21,391 nucleotides of DNA, taken from the NCBI GenBank assembly GCA_036274615.1, contig DASUFK010000031.1, positions 1 through 21,391 on the forward strand, written 5' to 3'. The notes beneath the pieces were generated by a model. The model was not told where the DNA came from. It searched no databases and saw only the letters and a list, made by a program, of their open reading frames with translations. Each line of letters opens with the position of its first letter. Positions within the stretch are counted from its first letter, which is position 1. Shown piece after piece: positions 15,232 to 21,391 of the stretch. The position numbers and the translations under genes were made by a program. Source of the DNA: FEN-1219 sp036274615 (GTDB lineage Bacteria; Pseudomonadota; Gammaproteobacteria; Steroidobacterales; Rariloculaceae).

Positions 15232-16282
15232 GCTCCCTCTTCAACGCGGGACGCCACGCCGCCGTGGCCGCCGCCCCGAGCCCCGACGCTCTCCAGCGCG
15301 CCGCCGTCAAGGCGGCCAGCGCTCCGACGAACGCGAGCGCGAGCGCGGCGCCGAGCGGCCAGTAGAACAGCTCCGTGATCGGTCGAAAACCCTGCTCGTT
15401 CGACTCGGCCGGCTCGAGCTTGTCCAAGATCGCATAGATCTGCTGGAACTCCGCGGTATCGCGCGCGCGGAAATACTTGCCGCCCGTCTTGTCGGCGATC
15501 GCCGTGAGCGCGGCCTCGTCGAGATCGGCCGACGGATTGATCTGCCGCACGCCGAACAGCGAGCGCACCGTGAGCGCGTCGGCGCCGATGCCGATCGTGT
15601 AGATCACGAGATTGCGCTCCGCCGCGAGCTCCGCGGCCTTGAGCGGGTCCACGGCGCCCGCCGTGTTGGCGCCGTCGGTCAACAATATCGCCACGCGCCT
15701 GCCTTGCTCGACTCCGGCGTCGTCGAGCGTGCGGATCGCGAGGCCGATGGCGTCGCCGATCGCGGTCTCCTTGCCGGCGAGGCCGATCACGGCCTCGTCG
15801 AGCAGCGTCTTCACGGTCTTGCGATCGAACGTGAGCGGCGTCTGCAGATAGGCCTCGCGGCCGAACAAGATGAGCCCCACTCGGTCGCCCACGCGCCGCT
15901 CGATGAAGTCGTTGGCCACCGACTTGGTCGCCGTCAGACGGTCCACCCATTGGCCGTTCAGCTGAAAGTCTTGCTCCTCCATCGAGCCCGAAAGATCGAT
16001 GATGAGCAGCAGGTCGCGTCCCGTCATCGGCAGCGCCACCGGCTCGCCGATGAATTGCGGGCGCGAAGCCGCGAGTAGTGCGAGCACCCAGATGGCCGCC
16101 AGCACCGCGAGCCGCAGGCGCGTGGACTGCGCCGAGCGCAGTCCCGCGAGGTCGCTGAAGTCGGCGCCGAACGGCACCTTCAGCGCCGCGTCGCGGTCGA
16201 GCGCCTCGGGGCGGGTGAAGCGGCGCACGAGCCACGGCAACGGCAACGCCGCGAGCATCCACCACCACGTGAGGGTCCACAC
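15224..16282 (-). CDS. batA: BatA-like VWA membrane protein
   Basis: The product has 352 residues. An N-terminal hydrophobic segment (3-20) and a second helix (57-73) precede a von Willebrand A domain (about 88-300) with a complete metal-dependent adhesion site: DLSGS (Asp96, Ser98, Ser100) and LLTDGANT (Asp203). A C-terminal helix (about 310-332, FYWPLGAALALAFVGALAAL) closes it. The topology places the VWA domain in the periplasm or cytoplasm between membrane anchors, as usual for BatA. The GTG start at 16282 is preceded by GGGAG at 9 nt and lies 5 nt after the DUF4381 stop. The longer upstream frame is a shadow. Its role is probably as a partner of the MoxR ATPase complex. Confidence 0.93.
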   Translation of the reverse strand: MWTLTWWWMLAALPLPWLVRRFTRPEALDRDAALKVPFGADFSDLAGLRSAQSTRLRLAVLAAIWVLALLAASRPQFIGEPVALPMTGRDLLLIIDLSGSMEEQDFQLNGQWVDRLTATKSVANDFIERRVGDRVGLILFGREAYLQTPLTFDRKTVKTLLDEAVIGLAGKETAIGDAIGLAIRTLDDAGVEQGRRVAILLTDGANTAGAVDPLKAAELAAERNLVIYTIGIGADALTVRSLFGVRQINPSADLDEAALTAIADKTGGKYFRARDTAEFQQIYAILDKLEPAESNEQGFRPITELFYWPLGAALALAFVGALAALTAARWRASGLGAAATAAWRPALKREHG

Positions 16283-16287
16283 GGCCG

Positions 16288-16872
16288 TCAGCTCCCGCCG
16301 CTCACGGCCGGCACCGCGGGCGGCCGCAAGTTGCGCCGCCGGGGCCCGAGCCGCGGCCGCGAGCCGTGCTCCGTCTTGAGCCACTCGGCGCAGAGCGCCG
16401 TGAGCTCGAGCGCTTGGAGCCGATTCACGCTGTCGGGCCGCGCGTACGGCGCCGCGAGCAGCAGCCGGCCGGCGCCGCGCGTGAACGCGTCGCGCTGCCA
16501 GCGGCTGTCGAGATACTTGAGCCAGCGTTCGCCGATGAGTCCCGCCACCTCGTCGCCGCCGATCGTGACGAGCGGCTCGCGCTCGGCTGCGGCTTGCGCC
16601 GTGGTCATCGCGAAGCGCCGCAGCAGGGTGGACACGCGCTGCAGAGAGGCCACCGGCTCCGCGCCCTGCTCGAGGCCCGAGCGCACGCGCTTGAGCGCGC
16701 GCAGCGCAGCACGGCGGTGGCGGTCGCGGTAGTAGAGCACGCCATACGCTACGCCTGAGGCAAGCAACAGCGCGGCCACGAGCCACCAACCGAACGCAGG
16801 CGGCCACCAGCCGACGGCACCCGGCAGGTGGATGTCGCGCAGCGGCAGCGCGGAAATGTCGGTTGGGTTCAT
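16288..16872 (-). CDS. DUF4381 membrane protein of the MoxR/Bat operon
   Basis: The product has 194 residues from ATG 16872, starting MNPTDISALPLRDIHLPG, a typical DUF4381 opening. One membrane helix lies at about 27-48 (GWWLVAALLLASGVAYGVLYY). A basic, helical cytoplasmic domain follows, with ALRALKRVRSGL and YLDSRWQRDAFTRGAGRLLL. The start overlaps the DUF58 stop as ATGA. The biochemical function is unknown. Members are found almost only between DUF58 and BatA genes, which supports a structural or adaptor role in this operon. An extended frame to 16926 adds Arg-rich codons antisense to nothing useful and is rejected. Confidence 0.9.
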   Translation of the reverse strand: MNPTDISALPLRDIHLPGAVGWWPPAFGWWLVAALLLASGVAYGVLYYRDRHRRAALRALKRVRSGLEQGAEPVASLQRVSTLLRRFAMTTAQAAAEREPLVTIGGDEVAGLIGERWLKYLDSRWQRDAFTRGAGRLLLAAPYARPDSVNRLQALELTALCAEWLKTEHGSRPRLGPRRRNLRPPAVPAVSGGS

Positions 16873-17798
16873 CGTTGTCGAAACCGTTGAGCGAGCACGC
16901 GCCGCAAGTCGGCGTCGGTCGAGCACTCGATCAAATGGATACCGGGCGTGCGCGCGAGCGCCGCGAGCGCGCCGCGGCGCTCCGCGAAGCGCTGCTCGTA
17001 GCGGCGCCTCGTGGCATCGTTCCCCGTGTCGATCGAAAACGAACGGCCGGCGCTCTGGATTCGATAACGGCCGGGCGGCGGAAGTTCAGCCTCCACGGGA
17101 TCGAAGAATTGCACCAGCATGAGGTCGCAGTGGCCGGCGAGCTGCCGCAAATGACGCTCGTAGTCCGCCCCGAGCCCGCGAAAGTCGCTCAGCAGGAAGA
17201 TGAGGCTGCCGGGCCGCGCCACGCGCGTGAGCCGCACCAGGGCATGCTCCGCGTCGACGTCCCCGGCGGGCAGCGACTCGGGCGCCCAGAACGCGTCGGC
17301 GCAGATCGTGCGGAAGAACCTGAGCGCCGAGCGCATGCCGAGCCCGGGCCGCACCTCGTGATGCGCGCCCTCGGAAAACACCATTCCGCCGAGCCGGTCG
17401 CCGTTTGCGCTCGCACTCCAGGCGATCAACGCGGCCATCTCGGTGGCGCGCACGCCTTTGAACGCGCCGCGGGTGGCGAACATCATCGGCTTGCGCAGAT
17501 CGAGCCACACGTACACCGGACGGTTGCGCTCCTCGCGGAACACCTTGGTGTGCGGCTTGCCGGTGCGCGCGGTCACGCGCCAGTCGATCGTGCGCAGGTC
17601 GTCGCCCGGTTGATACGGCCGCGACTCGTCGAACTCGACGCCGCGCCCCTTGTACGGCGAGAGGTGTCCGCCGGTGCCCACCGCGCGCACGCGCGGCGCC
17701 ATCAGATGAATCGCTTCGCCCGCGGCGCGCAGGCGCAGCAGGTCGGCCAGCGCCACTCGCACGGGCGAATGCGTCGAGCGGGCGGCCGACGAGGCCAT
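16869..17798 (-). CDS. DUF58 domain protein (MoxR partner)
   Basis: The product has 309 residues and no signal peptide. The DUF58 signature covers residues 47-90: LSPYKGRGVEFDESRPYQPG, DDLRTIDWRVTARTGKPHTK and VFREE. A degenerate VWA-like fold follows (PVYVWLDLRKPMMF at 94-107; GSLIFLLSDFRGLG further on). DUF58 proteins are cytoplasmic or membrane-associated and accompany MoxR ATPases, which may remodel them. ATG 17798 lies 2 nt after the moxR stop. The end overlaps the DUF4381 start by 4 nt, so translation of the whole set is coupled. The frame remains open upstream into moxR antisense space to 18980, but this is spurious. Confidence 0.93.
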   Translation of the reverse strand: MASSAARSTHSPVRVALADLLRLRAAGEAIHLMAPRVRAVGTGGHLSPYKGRGVEFDESRPYQPGDDLRTIDWRVTARTGKPHTKVFREERNRPVYVWLDLRKPMMFATRGAFKGVRATEMAALIAWSASANGDRLGGMVFSEGAHHEVRPGLGMRSALRFFRTICADAFWAPESLPAGDVDAEHALVRLTRVARPGSLIFLLSDFRGLGADYERHLRQLAGHCDLMLVQFFDPVEAELPPPGRYRIQSAGRSFSIDTGNDATRRRYEQRFAERRGALAALARTPGIHLIECSTDADLRRVLAQRFRQR

Positions 17799-17800
17799 GC

Positions 17801-18775
17801 TCAGGGGACTCCGATCCGCGCGAGCAGCGTGTCGACGATGTCGTCCGGCGTGCGGCCGGCGGCTTCCGCCTCGAACCCGAGCAGGATGCGGTGCCGCAGC
17901 ACGTCGTGCGCGACTTCCTGGATGTCCTCGGGCGTCACGAAGTCGCGGCCCGCGAGCCACGCGTGCGCGCGGGCGCAACGGTCGAGCGCGATGGTGGCTC
18001 GCGGGCTCGCGCCGTAGCGCAGGATGCCCTTGAGATCGTCGCCGTAGCGCTCGGGCTGCCGGGTGGCGAGCACGATCTGCACGATGTACTCCTCGAGCGG
18101 CGCCGATAGATGCTGCTCGAGCACGGCGAGCCGCGCCGCGAGCACGTCTTTCTGCGAGAGCACCTCGGTGGCCTTGAACAGCGCCTCGTCGGGCGCGAGG
18201 CGCTTCTGCTCGGAGCGGTTCAGCGCGAGGATCGCGCGCTCGCCGGCGGCGTCCGGATAGCCGATGAGCACGTGCAACAAAAATCGGTCGAGCTGCGCTT
18301 CGGGCAGCGGATAGGTGCCTTCCTGCTCGATCGGGTTCTGCGTGGCCATCACCATGAAGAGCGGCGGCAGCGGATAGGTCACGGTGCCGACCGTGATCTG
18401 GCGTTCGCCCATCGCTTCGAGCAGCGCCGACTGCACTTTCGCGGGCGCGCGGTTCACCTCGTCGGCGAGCACGAGGTTGTGGAACAGCGGTCCTTCGCGG
18501 AACACGAACGTGCCGTCCTGCGGCCGATAGATCTCGGTGCCGGTGAGGTCGGCCGGCAGGAGGTCGGGGGTGAACTGCAAGCGGTGGAAGTCGCCCTCCA
18601 CGCTGTGGCTCAACACCTTGATCGCGCGCGTCTTGGCGAGACCGGGCGCGCCTTCGACGAGCAGGTGACCGTCGCAAAGCAGCACGACGAGCATCCGATT
18701 CAGCAGACGTTCTTGACCGACGACCAAGCCTTTGAGGTGCGCTTCGAGCCGGACGAACTTTTCTTGTAATGACAT
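17801..18775 (-). CDS. moxR: MoxR-family AAA+ ATPase
   Basis: The 324-residue cytoplasmic ATPase has Walker A GAPGLAKT (42-49), Walker B LVLADEVNRAP with Asp105-Glu106, the sensor-1 motif MATQNP (Asn147) followed by IEQEGTYPLPEAQLDRF, and a C-terminal helical lid containing ILRYGASPRATIAL. These are diagnostic of the MoxR group, thought to act as chaperones for VWA-containing partners such as those encoded downstream. It is the first gene of a six-gene operon. A TAGAAT -10-like box at 18803-18808 lies 28 nt upstream of ATG 18775, but I could not find a matching -35 box. No strong Shine-Dalgarno is visible. Confidence 0.96.
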   Translation of the reverse strand: MSLQEKFVRLEAHLKGLVVGQERLLNRMLVVLLCDGHLLVEGAPGLAKTRAIKVLSHSVEGDFHRLQFTPDLLPADLTGTEIYRPQDGTFVFREGPLFHNLVLADEVNRAPAKVQSALLEAMGERQITVGTVTYPLPPLFMVMATQNPIEQEGTYPLPEAQLDRFLLHVLIGYPDAAGERAILALNRSEQKRLAPDEALFKATEVLSQKDVLAARLAVLEQHLSAPLEEYIVQIVLATRQPERYGDDLKGILRYGASPRATIALDRCARAHAWLAGRDFVTPEDIQEVAHDVLRHRILLGFEAEAAGRTPDDIVDTLLARIGVP

Positions 18776-18894
18776 GGACTTGTCTTAGAGCTAAAGCGCG
18801 ACATTCTAACCTGCACGCCGCGCCGATGACCTTACCGGTGCGTAAAGAAAGCTCGCGTCGATTACGGCTCGTCCGGGCGCGCTCGCCCGGCTCG

Positions 18895-19749
18895 TCAGGG
18901 GCCGCGGCGGAAGGCGCCGGGGCCGCCGCTGATGCCGATGGGGCCGCGCGGCACGACGAGCTGGAGCTTCTGACCGTCACGCATCACTTCGACCATGACG
19001 GACTCGCCCGGCGTGCCCTTGAAGGTGCGGTCGTTGAGGTCGCGCACGTCGAAGATTCGCTCGCCCGCATAGCTCACGATCTGGTCGCCGGGCTTGATGC
19101 CGGCGCGCTCGCCCGGCGAGCCCGCGATCACGTTGAACACGCCGACGGTCGTCGGCCGTCCCGTCGCCTCGAGGTAGCGCTCGTAGTCCTGCTCGCCGAG
19201 CTCCGAACGCAGCGTGCCCTCGGTGTCGATCATCTCGGCGGGCTTGCCCTCGCGCCGGGCGGTGTACTGCGCCTGCATCTGCTCGAGCGTGAGCTGCTCG
19301 GTGCGTTTCTGAATCCACGCGGCGCGGTCGGGCGTGAAGCCGGCGGCGACGAGCCGTTCGACCTGCCGCTCCGGGGAGTTGCCGTCCACGCGAGCGCGGC
19401 GAATGGCCTGGAGGTTCGGCACCCCGCTCGAAGGATCGACTGCCGGAGAGCCGCCGGCCCCGCTGTTCTGCGTACGGGCCTGGCGGGGCGCGCGGAGCGC
19501 GTCGAGCTCCGCACCGAGGTCGGCGACCCGCTGCTCGAGCGCCGCGCGTTGCTCGATCTCGGCCTGCAGCGCGGATTCGAGGTCCTCGAGGCGGCCGGTC
19601 GTGGCCGCGTCCGGCCGCGCGCCGGCGCTCCCGTCCGGCGCCGTCGCGACGGCTTCAGCCGCTGGCGGCGGGTAGCCCGGCTGGGTCCAAAGCGCGATCG
19701 CGAAACCGGCGCCGAGTCCGGCGACCACGAGCAGCAACGTCTTCCACAT
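18895..19749 (-). CDS. Membrane-anchored PDZ domain protein
   Basis: The product has 284 residues. An N-terminal membrane helix (3-21) without an obvious cleavage site anchors it, followed by a Pro/Ala-rich spacer. A predicted coiled coil lies at 52-87 (LEDLESALQAEIEQRAALEQ), and a charged helical region at about 125-195 (TEQLTLEQMQAQYTARREGK). A PDZ domain occupies about 200-268 (VIAGSPGERAGIKPGDQIVS; GERIFDVRDLNDRTF). No protease domain is present, so it is a scaffold or sensor rather than a DegS- or HtrA-type enzyme. ATG 19749 is preceded by GGGGAG at 7 nt. It follows the Alpha-E gene by 17 nt on the same strand, so co-transcription is likely. Function unknown. Confidence 0.85.
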   Translation of the reverse strand: MWKTLLLVVAGLGAGFAIALWTQPGYPPPAAEAVATAPDGSAGARPDAATTGRLEDLESALQAEIEQRAALEQRVADLGAELDALRAPRQARTQNSGAGGSPAVDPSSGVPNLQAIRRARVDGNSPERQVERLVAAGFTPDRAAWIQKRTEQLTLEQMQAQYTARREGKPAEMIDTEGTLRSELGEQDYERYLEATGRPTTVGVFNVIAGSPGERAGIKPGDQIVSYAGERIFDVRDLNDRTFKGTPGESVMVEVMRDGQKLQLVVPRGPIGISGGPGAFRRGP

Positions 19750-19766
19750 CGAGGCTCCCCCGACCC

Positions 19767-20828
19767 TTATGCCTGCGCTCCGAGCTCGAGTCTCGGCCCG
19801 GCGTTCGACCCCGGTCTGGCCCCCGGCTCGGACGCCGTGGGCTGACCCTGCCTTTGATCCTGAGCAGGCGCGGCAACGGCTGTTTGACCGGCGGCGCTCG
19901 TCGACGGTTCAAACCAGGTGCGGTGAATCAGCTGGTGGAGCTCGCCGAGCGCCCGCTGAACGTCGTCGATCCACTGGTGCAGCGCGGCGATGTCGAGCTT
20001 GCCCACGTCGAGCGTCGCGAGCATTCGCCGCAGGTCGCCGAGCTGCTTGTGCGGGCCGGCGTTGCGCGGCAACAGCGCGAGCGCGCCGCCGAGCTCGCGC
20101 AAGCTGAACGAGATCGCGCGCGGGAACTGCTCGTCCTTCAGCAAGTAGCCGATCACGTCGGGACCGAAGATCCGGCGCCGGACCTTCTGCCGATACATTT
20201 GATACGCGGACAGCGACTGGAGCACCGCCATCCACAGCGTGTTGTCGAAGCGCGCGAGGTCGTCGCGGCCGAGCAGCGTGGCGGCCGCCACGTCGATGAT
20301 CCGGGTGGTCATGTCGGCGCGCTCGATGCCGCGGCCGATCCGGAAGAACTGGTAACCCGAGTCGTGGCTCATCGTGTCCGCGAGCAGCCCGCTGATCTGC
20401 TGGCAGCCTTCCACGACGGTGGAGTGGATGCCGTAGCGGCGGCGGTGCGAGGTCTCCGCGTCGAGCTCCTGGTTCACGTGCATGCAGAGCTCGTTGATCG
20501 AGCGCCACGCCTCCGACGGCACGATGTCGCGCGTGGTGCGCACGCTCTCGCGCGCGTGTGCGAGCGACGAGCGCACCGAGCTCGGGTTGGCGCGGTCGGC
20601 GACGAAAAATCGTTCCGCCGTGTCGGGCCCCGGCGCGGGGTGCAAGTCGCGGTAGAACTCGGCACAGCCCGTGATCGTGATCAGCAGGTCCCACTTGAGA
20701 CCGGCCTGGCGCGGCAGGTCGAGCAGCAGGTTGCCGTAGACGCGCGCGAGCCGCGACGTGGTCTCGGCGCGCTCGAGATAGCGCGCGCTCCAGTAGATAC
20801 GCTCGGCCACTCGCGACAGAAGGCTCAT
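19767..20828 (-). CDS. Alpha-E domain protein (DUF403)
   Basis: The product has 353 residues from ATG 20828. It opens MSLLSRVAERIYWSARYLER, the standard Alpha-E start, and continues with conserved segments such as RIGRGIERADMTTRIID and LLPRNAGPHKQLGDL. The fold is all-helical. The family is almost always encoded beside a circularly permuted ATP-grasp protein, as here. Published genomic surveys place the pair in predicted peptide-ligating or amide-forming systems, often with a transglutaminase-like protease, but the reaction is not established. A low-complexity tail of about 40 residues (GQTAVAAPAQDQRQGQPTAS) extends it. A longer frame to 20858 starts inside the palindromic repeat and is rejected. 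Confidence 0.93.
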   Translation of the reverse strand: MSLLSRVAERIYWSARYLERAETTSRLARVYGNLLLDLPRQAGLKWDLLITITGCAEFYRDLHPAPGPDTAERFFVADRANPSSVRSSLAHARESVRTTRDIVPSEAWRSINELCMHVNQELDAETSHRRRYGIHSTVVEGCQQISGLLADTMSHDSGYQFFRIGRGIERADMTTRIIDVAAATLLGRDDLARFDNTLWMAVLQSLSAYQMYRQKVRRRIFGPDVIGYLLKDEQFPRAISFSLRELGGALALLPRNAGPHKQLGDLRRMLATLDVGKLDIAALHQWIDDVQRALGELHQLIHRTWFEPSTSAAGQTAVAAPAQDQRQGQPTASEPGARPGSNAGPRLELGAQA

Positions 20829-20845
20829 GCGTCGAGTCTCGCGCA

Positions 20846-20892
20846 TGGTGCCAGGCACCAGCGGTGCCTGGCACCGTTGGTGCCTGGCACCA
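20846..20892. repeat. Three tandem 13-bp palindromes, 16-bp period
   Basis: GGTGCC(A/T)GGCACC occurs at 20847-20859, 20863-20875 and 20879-20891, starting exactly 16 bp apart. Each copy is a palindrome with a single central base, A in the first and T in the other two. Flanking bases extend the symmetry (TGG...CCA, CGG...CCG, TGG...CCA). The block fills most of the 85-bp gap between the ATP-grasp stop and the Alpha-E start. Candidates are a REP-like element, an mRNA hairpin cluster that tunes operon stoichiometry, or a tandem operator. Confidence 0.85.
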
Positions 20893-20913
20893 GGGCCGAT
20901 TCGATTAGCGTGC

Positions 20914-21391
20914 TCATGGGTCGACGGCGACGATCCAGGTGTCCTTGCTGCCGCCGCCCTGCGACGAGTTCACCACGAGCGAGCCGCGCCGCAGCGCGAC
21001 CCGGGTGAGGCCGCCCGGCGTAACCCAGATCCGCTCGCCCTGGAGGATGAACGGCCGCAAGTCGAGATGCCGCGGCTCGATCTCCTGCTGCACGAGCGTG
21101 GGCGCCGTGGACAGCGCGAGCACCGGCTGCGCGATGTAGTTGCGCGGGTTGGCTTCCACCGCCGCTGCGATTGCCGCCCGCTCGTCCGGCGTCGAGCGCG
21201 GACCGATCAACATCCCGTAGCCGCCCGATTCGTTCGCGGGCTTCACCACCCACTTCGTGAGGTCGCTCAACACTTCCTTGCGGGCCGCTTCGTCGCGCAG
21301 GAGCCGCGTGGGCACGTTCGGCAGGATCGCGTTCTCGTGCAGGTAGTACTCGATGATCTTCGGCACGTAGGCGTACACGACCTTGTCGTCG
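20914..21391 (-). CDS. Circularly permuted ATP-grasp protein, C-terminal part (cut by right window edge)
   Basis: The 158 visible residues form the C-terminal part; the frame stays open to the window edge, where the sequence reads DDKVVYAYVPKIIEYYL. Conserved features include ILPNVPT, the KWVVKPANESGGYGMLIGP segment (a nucleotide-binding loop with Lys and a glycine-rich turn), LDLRPFIL and the C-terminal RRGSLVVNSSQGGGSKDTW. These match circularly permuted ATP-grasp type 2 proteins (DUF407/404), which are predicted to activate a carboxylate as acyl-phosphate and ligate it to an amine. It precedes the Alpha-E gene by 85 nt on the same strand. The substrate is unknown. The GTG at 21378 is internal and not the true start. 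Confidence 0.92.
   Translation of the reverse strand, partial: DDKVVYAYVPKIIEYYLHENAILPNVPTRLLRDEAARKEVLSDLTKWVVKPANESGGYGMLIGPRSTPDERAAIAAAVEANPRNYIAQPVLALSTAPTLVQQEIEPRHLDLRPFILQGERIWVTPGGLTRVALRRGSLVVNSSQGGGSKDTWIVAVDP

Noticed and set aside
13363..16078. Plus-strand frames of 454 and 587 residues across the Bat operon
   Set aside because: Both are antisense to domain-verified genes (batD, batB, batA) and show Leu/Arg- or Ser/Arg-biased low complexity.
18873..18890. CCGGGC/GCCCGG hairpin beside the PDZ gene stop as a terminator
   Set aside because: No U-tract follows on either strand, and the 6-bp stem can arise by chance at this GC content.
16869..18980. 703-residue extension of the DUF58 frame
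   Set aside because: Its N-terminal 394 residues are a frame-shifted shadow of moxR; the DUF58 start ATG at 17798 is 2 nt after the moxR stop.
20846..20892. Possible CRISPR-like array
   Set aside because: Units are 13 bp with 3-bp gaps and are fully palindromic; there are no spacers of CRISPR length and no cas genes.
1..21391. Transposase, integrase, tRNA or rRNA genes
   Set aside because: I looked for catalytic motifs and cloverleaf or rRNA signatures and saw none; the repeats are therefore not attributed to a named insertion sequence.

Overview
The window is high-GC, densely packed bacterial DNA. It encodes GreB, LipA, SohB, GloA, an OmpA-family lipid-to-wall linker, a lipoprotein L,D-transpeptidase and a complete MoxR/BatA-B-D stress operon. 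This mix is typical of a Gram-negative proteobacterium, most likely a gammaproteobacterium. The lineage is inferred from gene content only. No rRNA, tRNA, CRISPR array or transposase gene was found.

Layout. Bases 1-380 (minus) hold the N-terminal 126 codons of a contractile tail sheath protein, the edge of a prophage or contractile injection locus that continues leftwards. Bases 381-800 hold no gene but contain a large nested inverted-repeat element. Next, on the minus strand, come an M23 peptidase, a YkuD L,D-transpeptidase lipoprotein and a rhomboid protease, probably a cell-envelope group. Diverging from them is a well-formed promoter with a BlaI/CopY-like operator (TACANNTGTA), which drives a DUF6152-type gene whose 3' part is missing. 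lipA-sohB (minus, overlapping by 4 nt) diverge from greB (plus). A 66-residue minus-strand ORF with its own terminator, an OmpA/DUF4398-like protein behind a near-consensus sigma-70 promoter, an alpha/beta hydrolase, gloA and a membrane diguanylate cyclase follow.

Bases 11762-18775 are one tightly coupled minus-strand operon: moxR - DUF58 - DUF4381 - batA - batB/TPR fusion - batD. Its gaps are 2 to 5 nt or overlaps of 4 to 8 nt. It encodes an AAA+ chaperone, von Willebrand A-type proteins and membrane-anchored partners that probably assemble at the inner membrane and periplasm. Bases 18895-21391 hold a second minus-strand group: a circularly permuted ATP-grasp protein (cut by the window edge), an Alpha-E protein and a membrane-anchored PDZ protein.

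The most unusual layer is non-coding. Three long inverted repeats with unrelated arms (453-797, 8738-8911, 10314-10404) each touch or overlap a stop codon. The first two share an identical 31-bp core although their arms differ. A fourth site carries three 13-bp palindromes at an exact 16-bp period inside the ATP-grasp/Alpha-E operon. The truncated DUF6152 gene behind an intact promoter and operator is the other notable anomaly.
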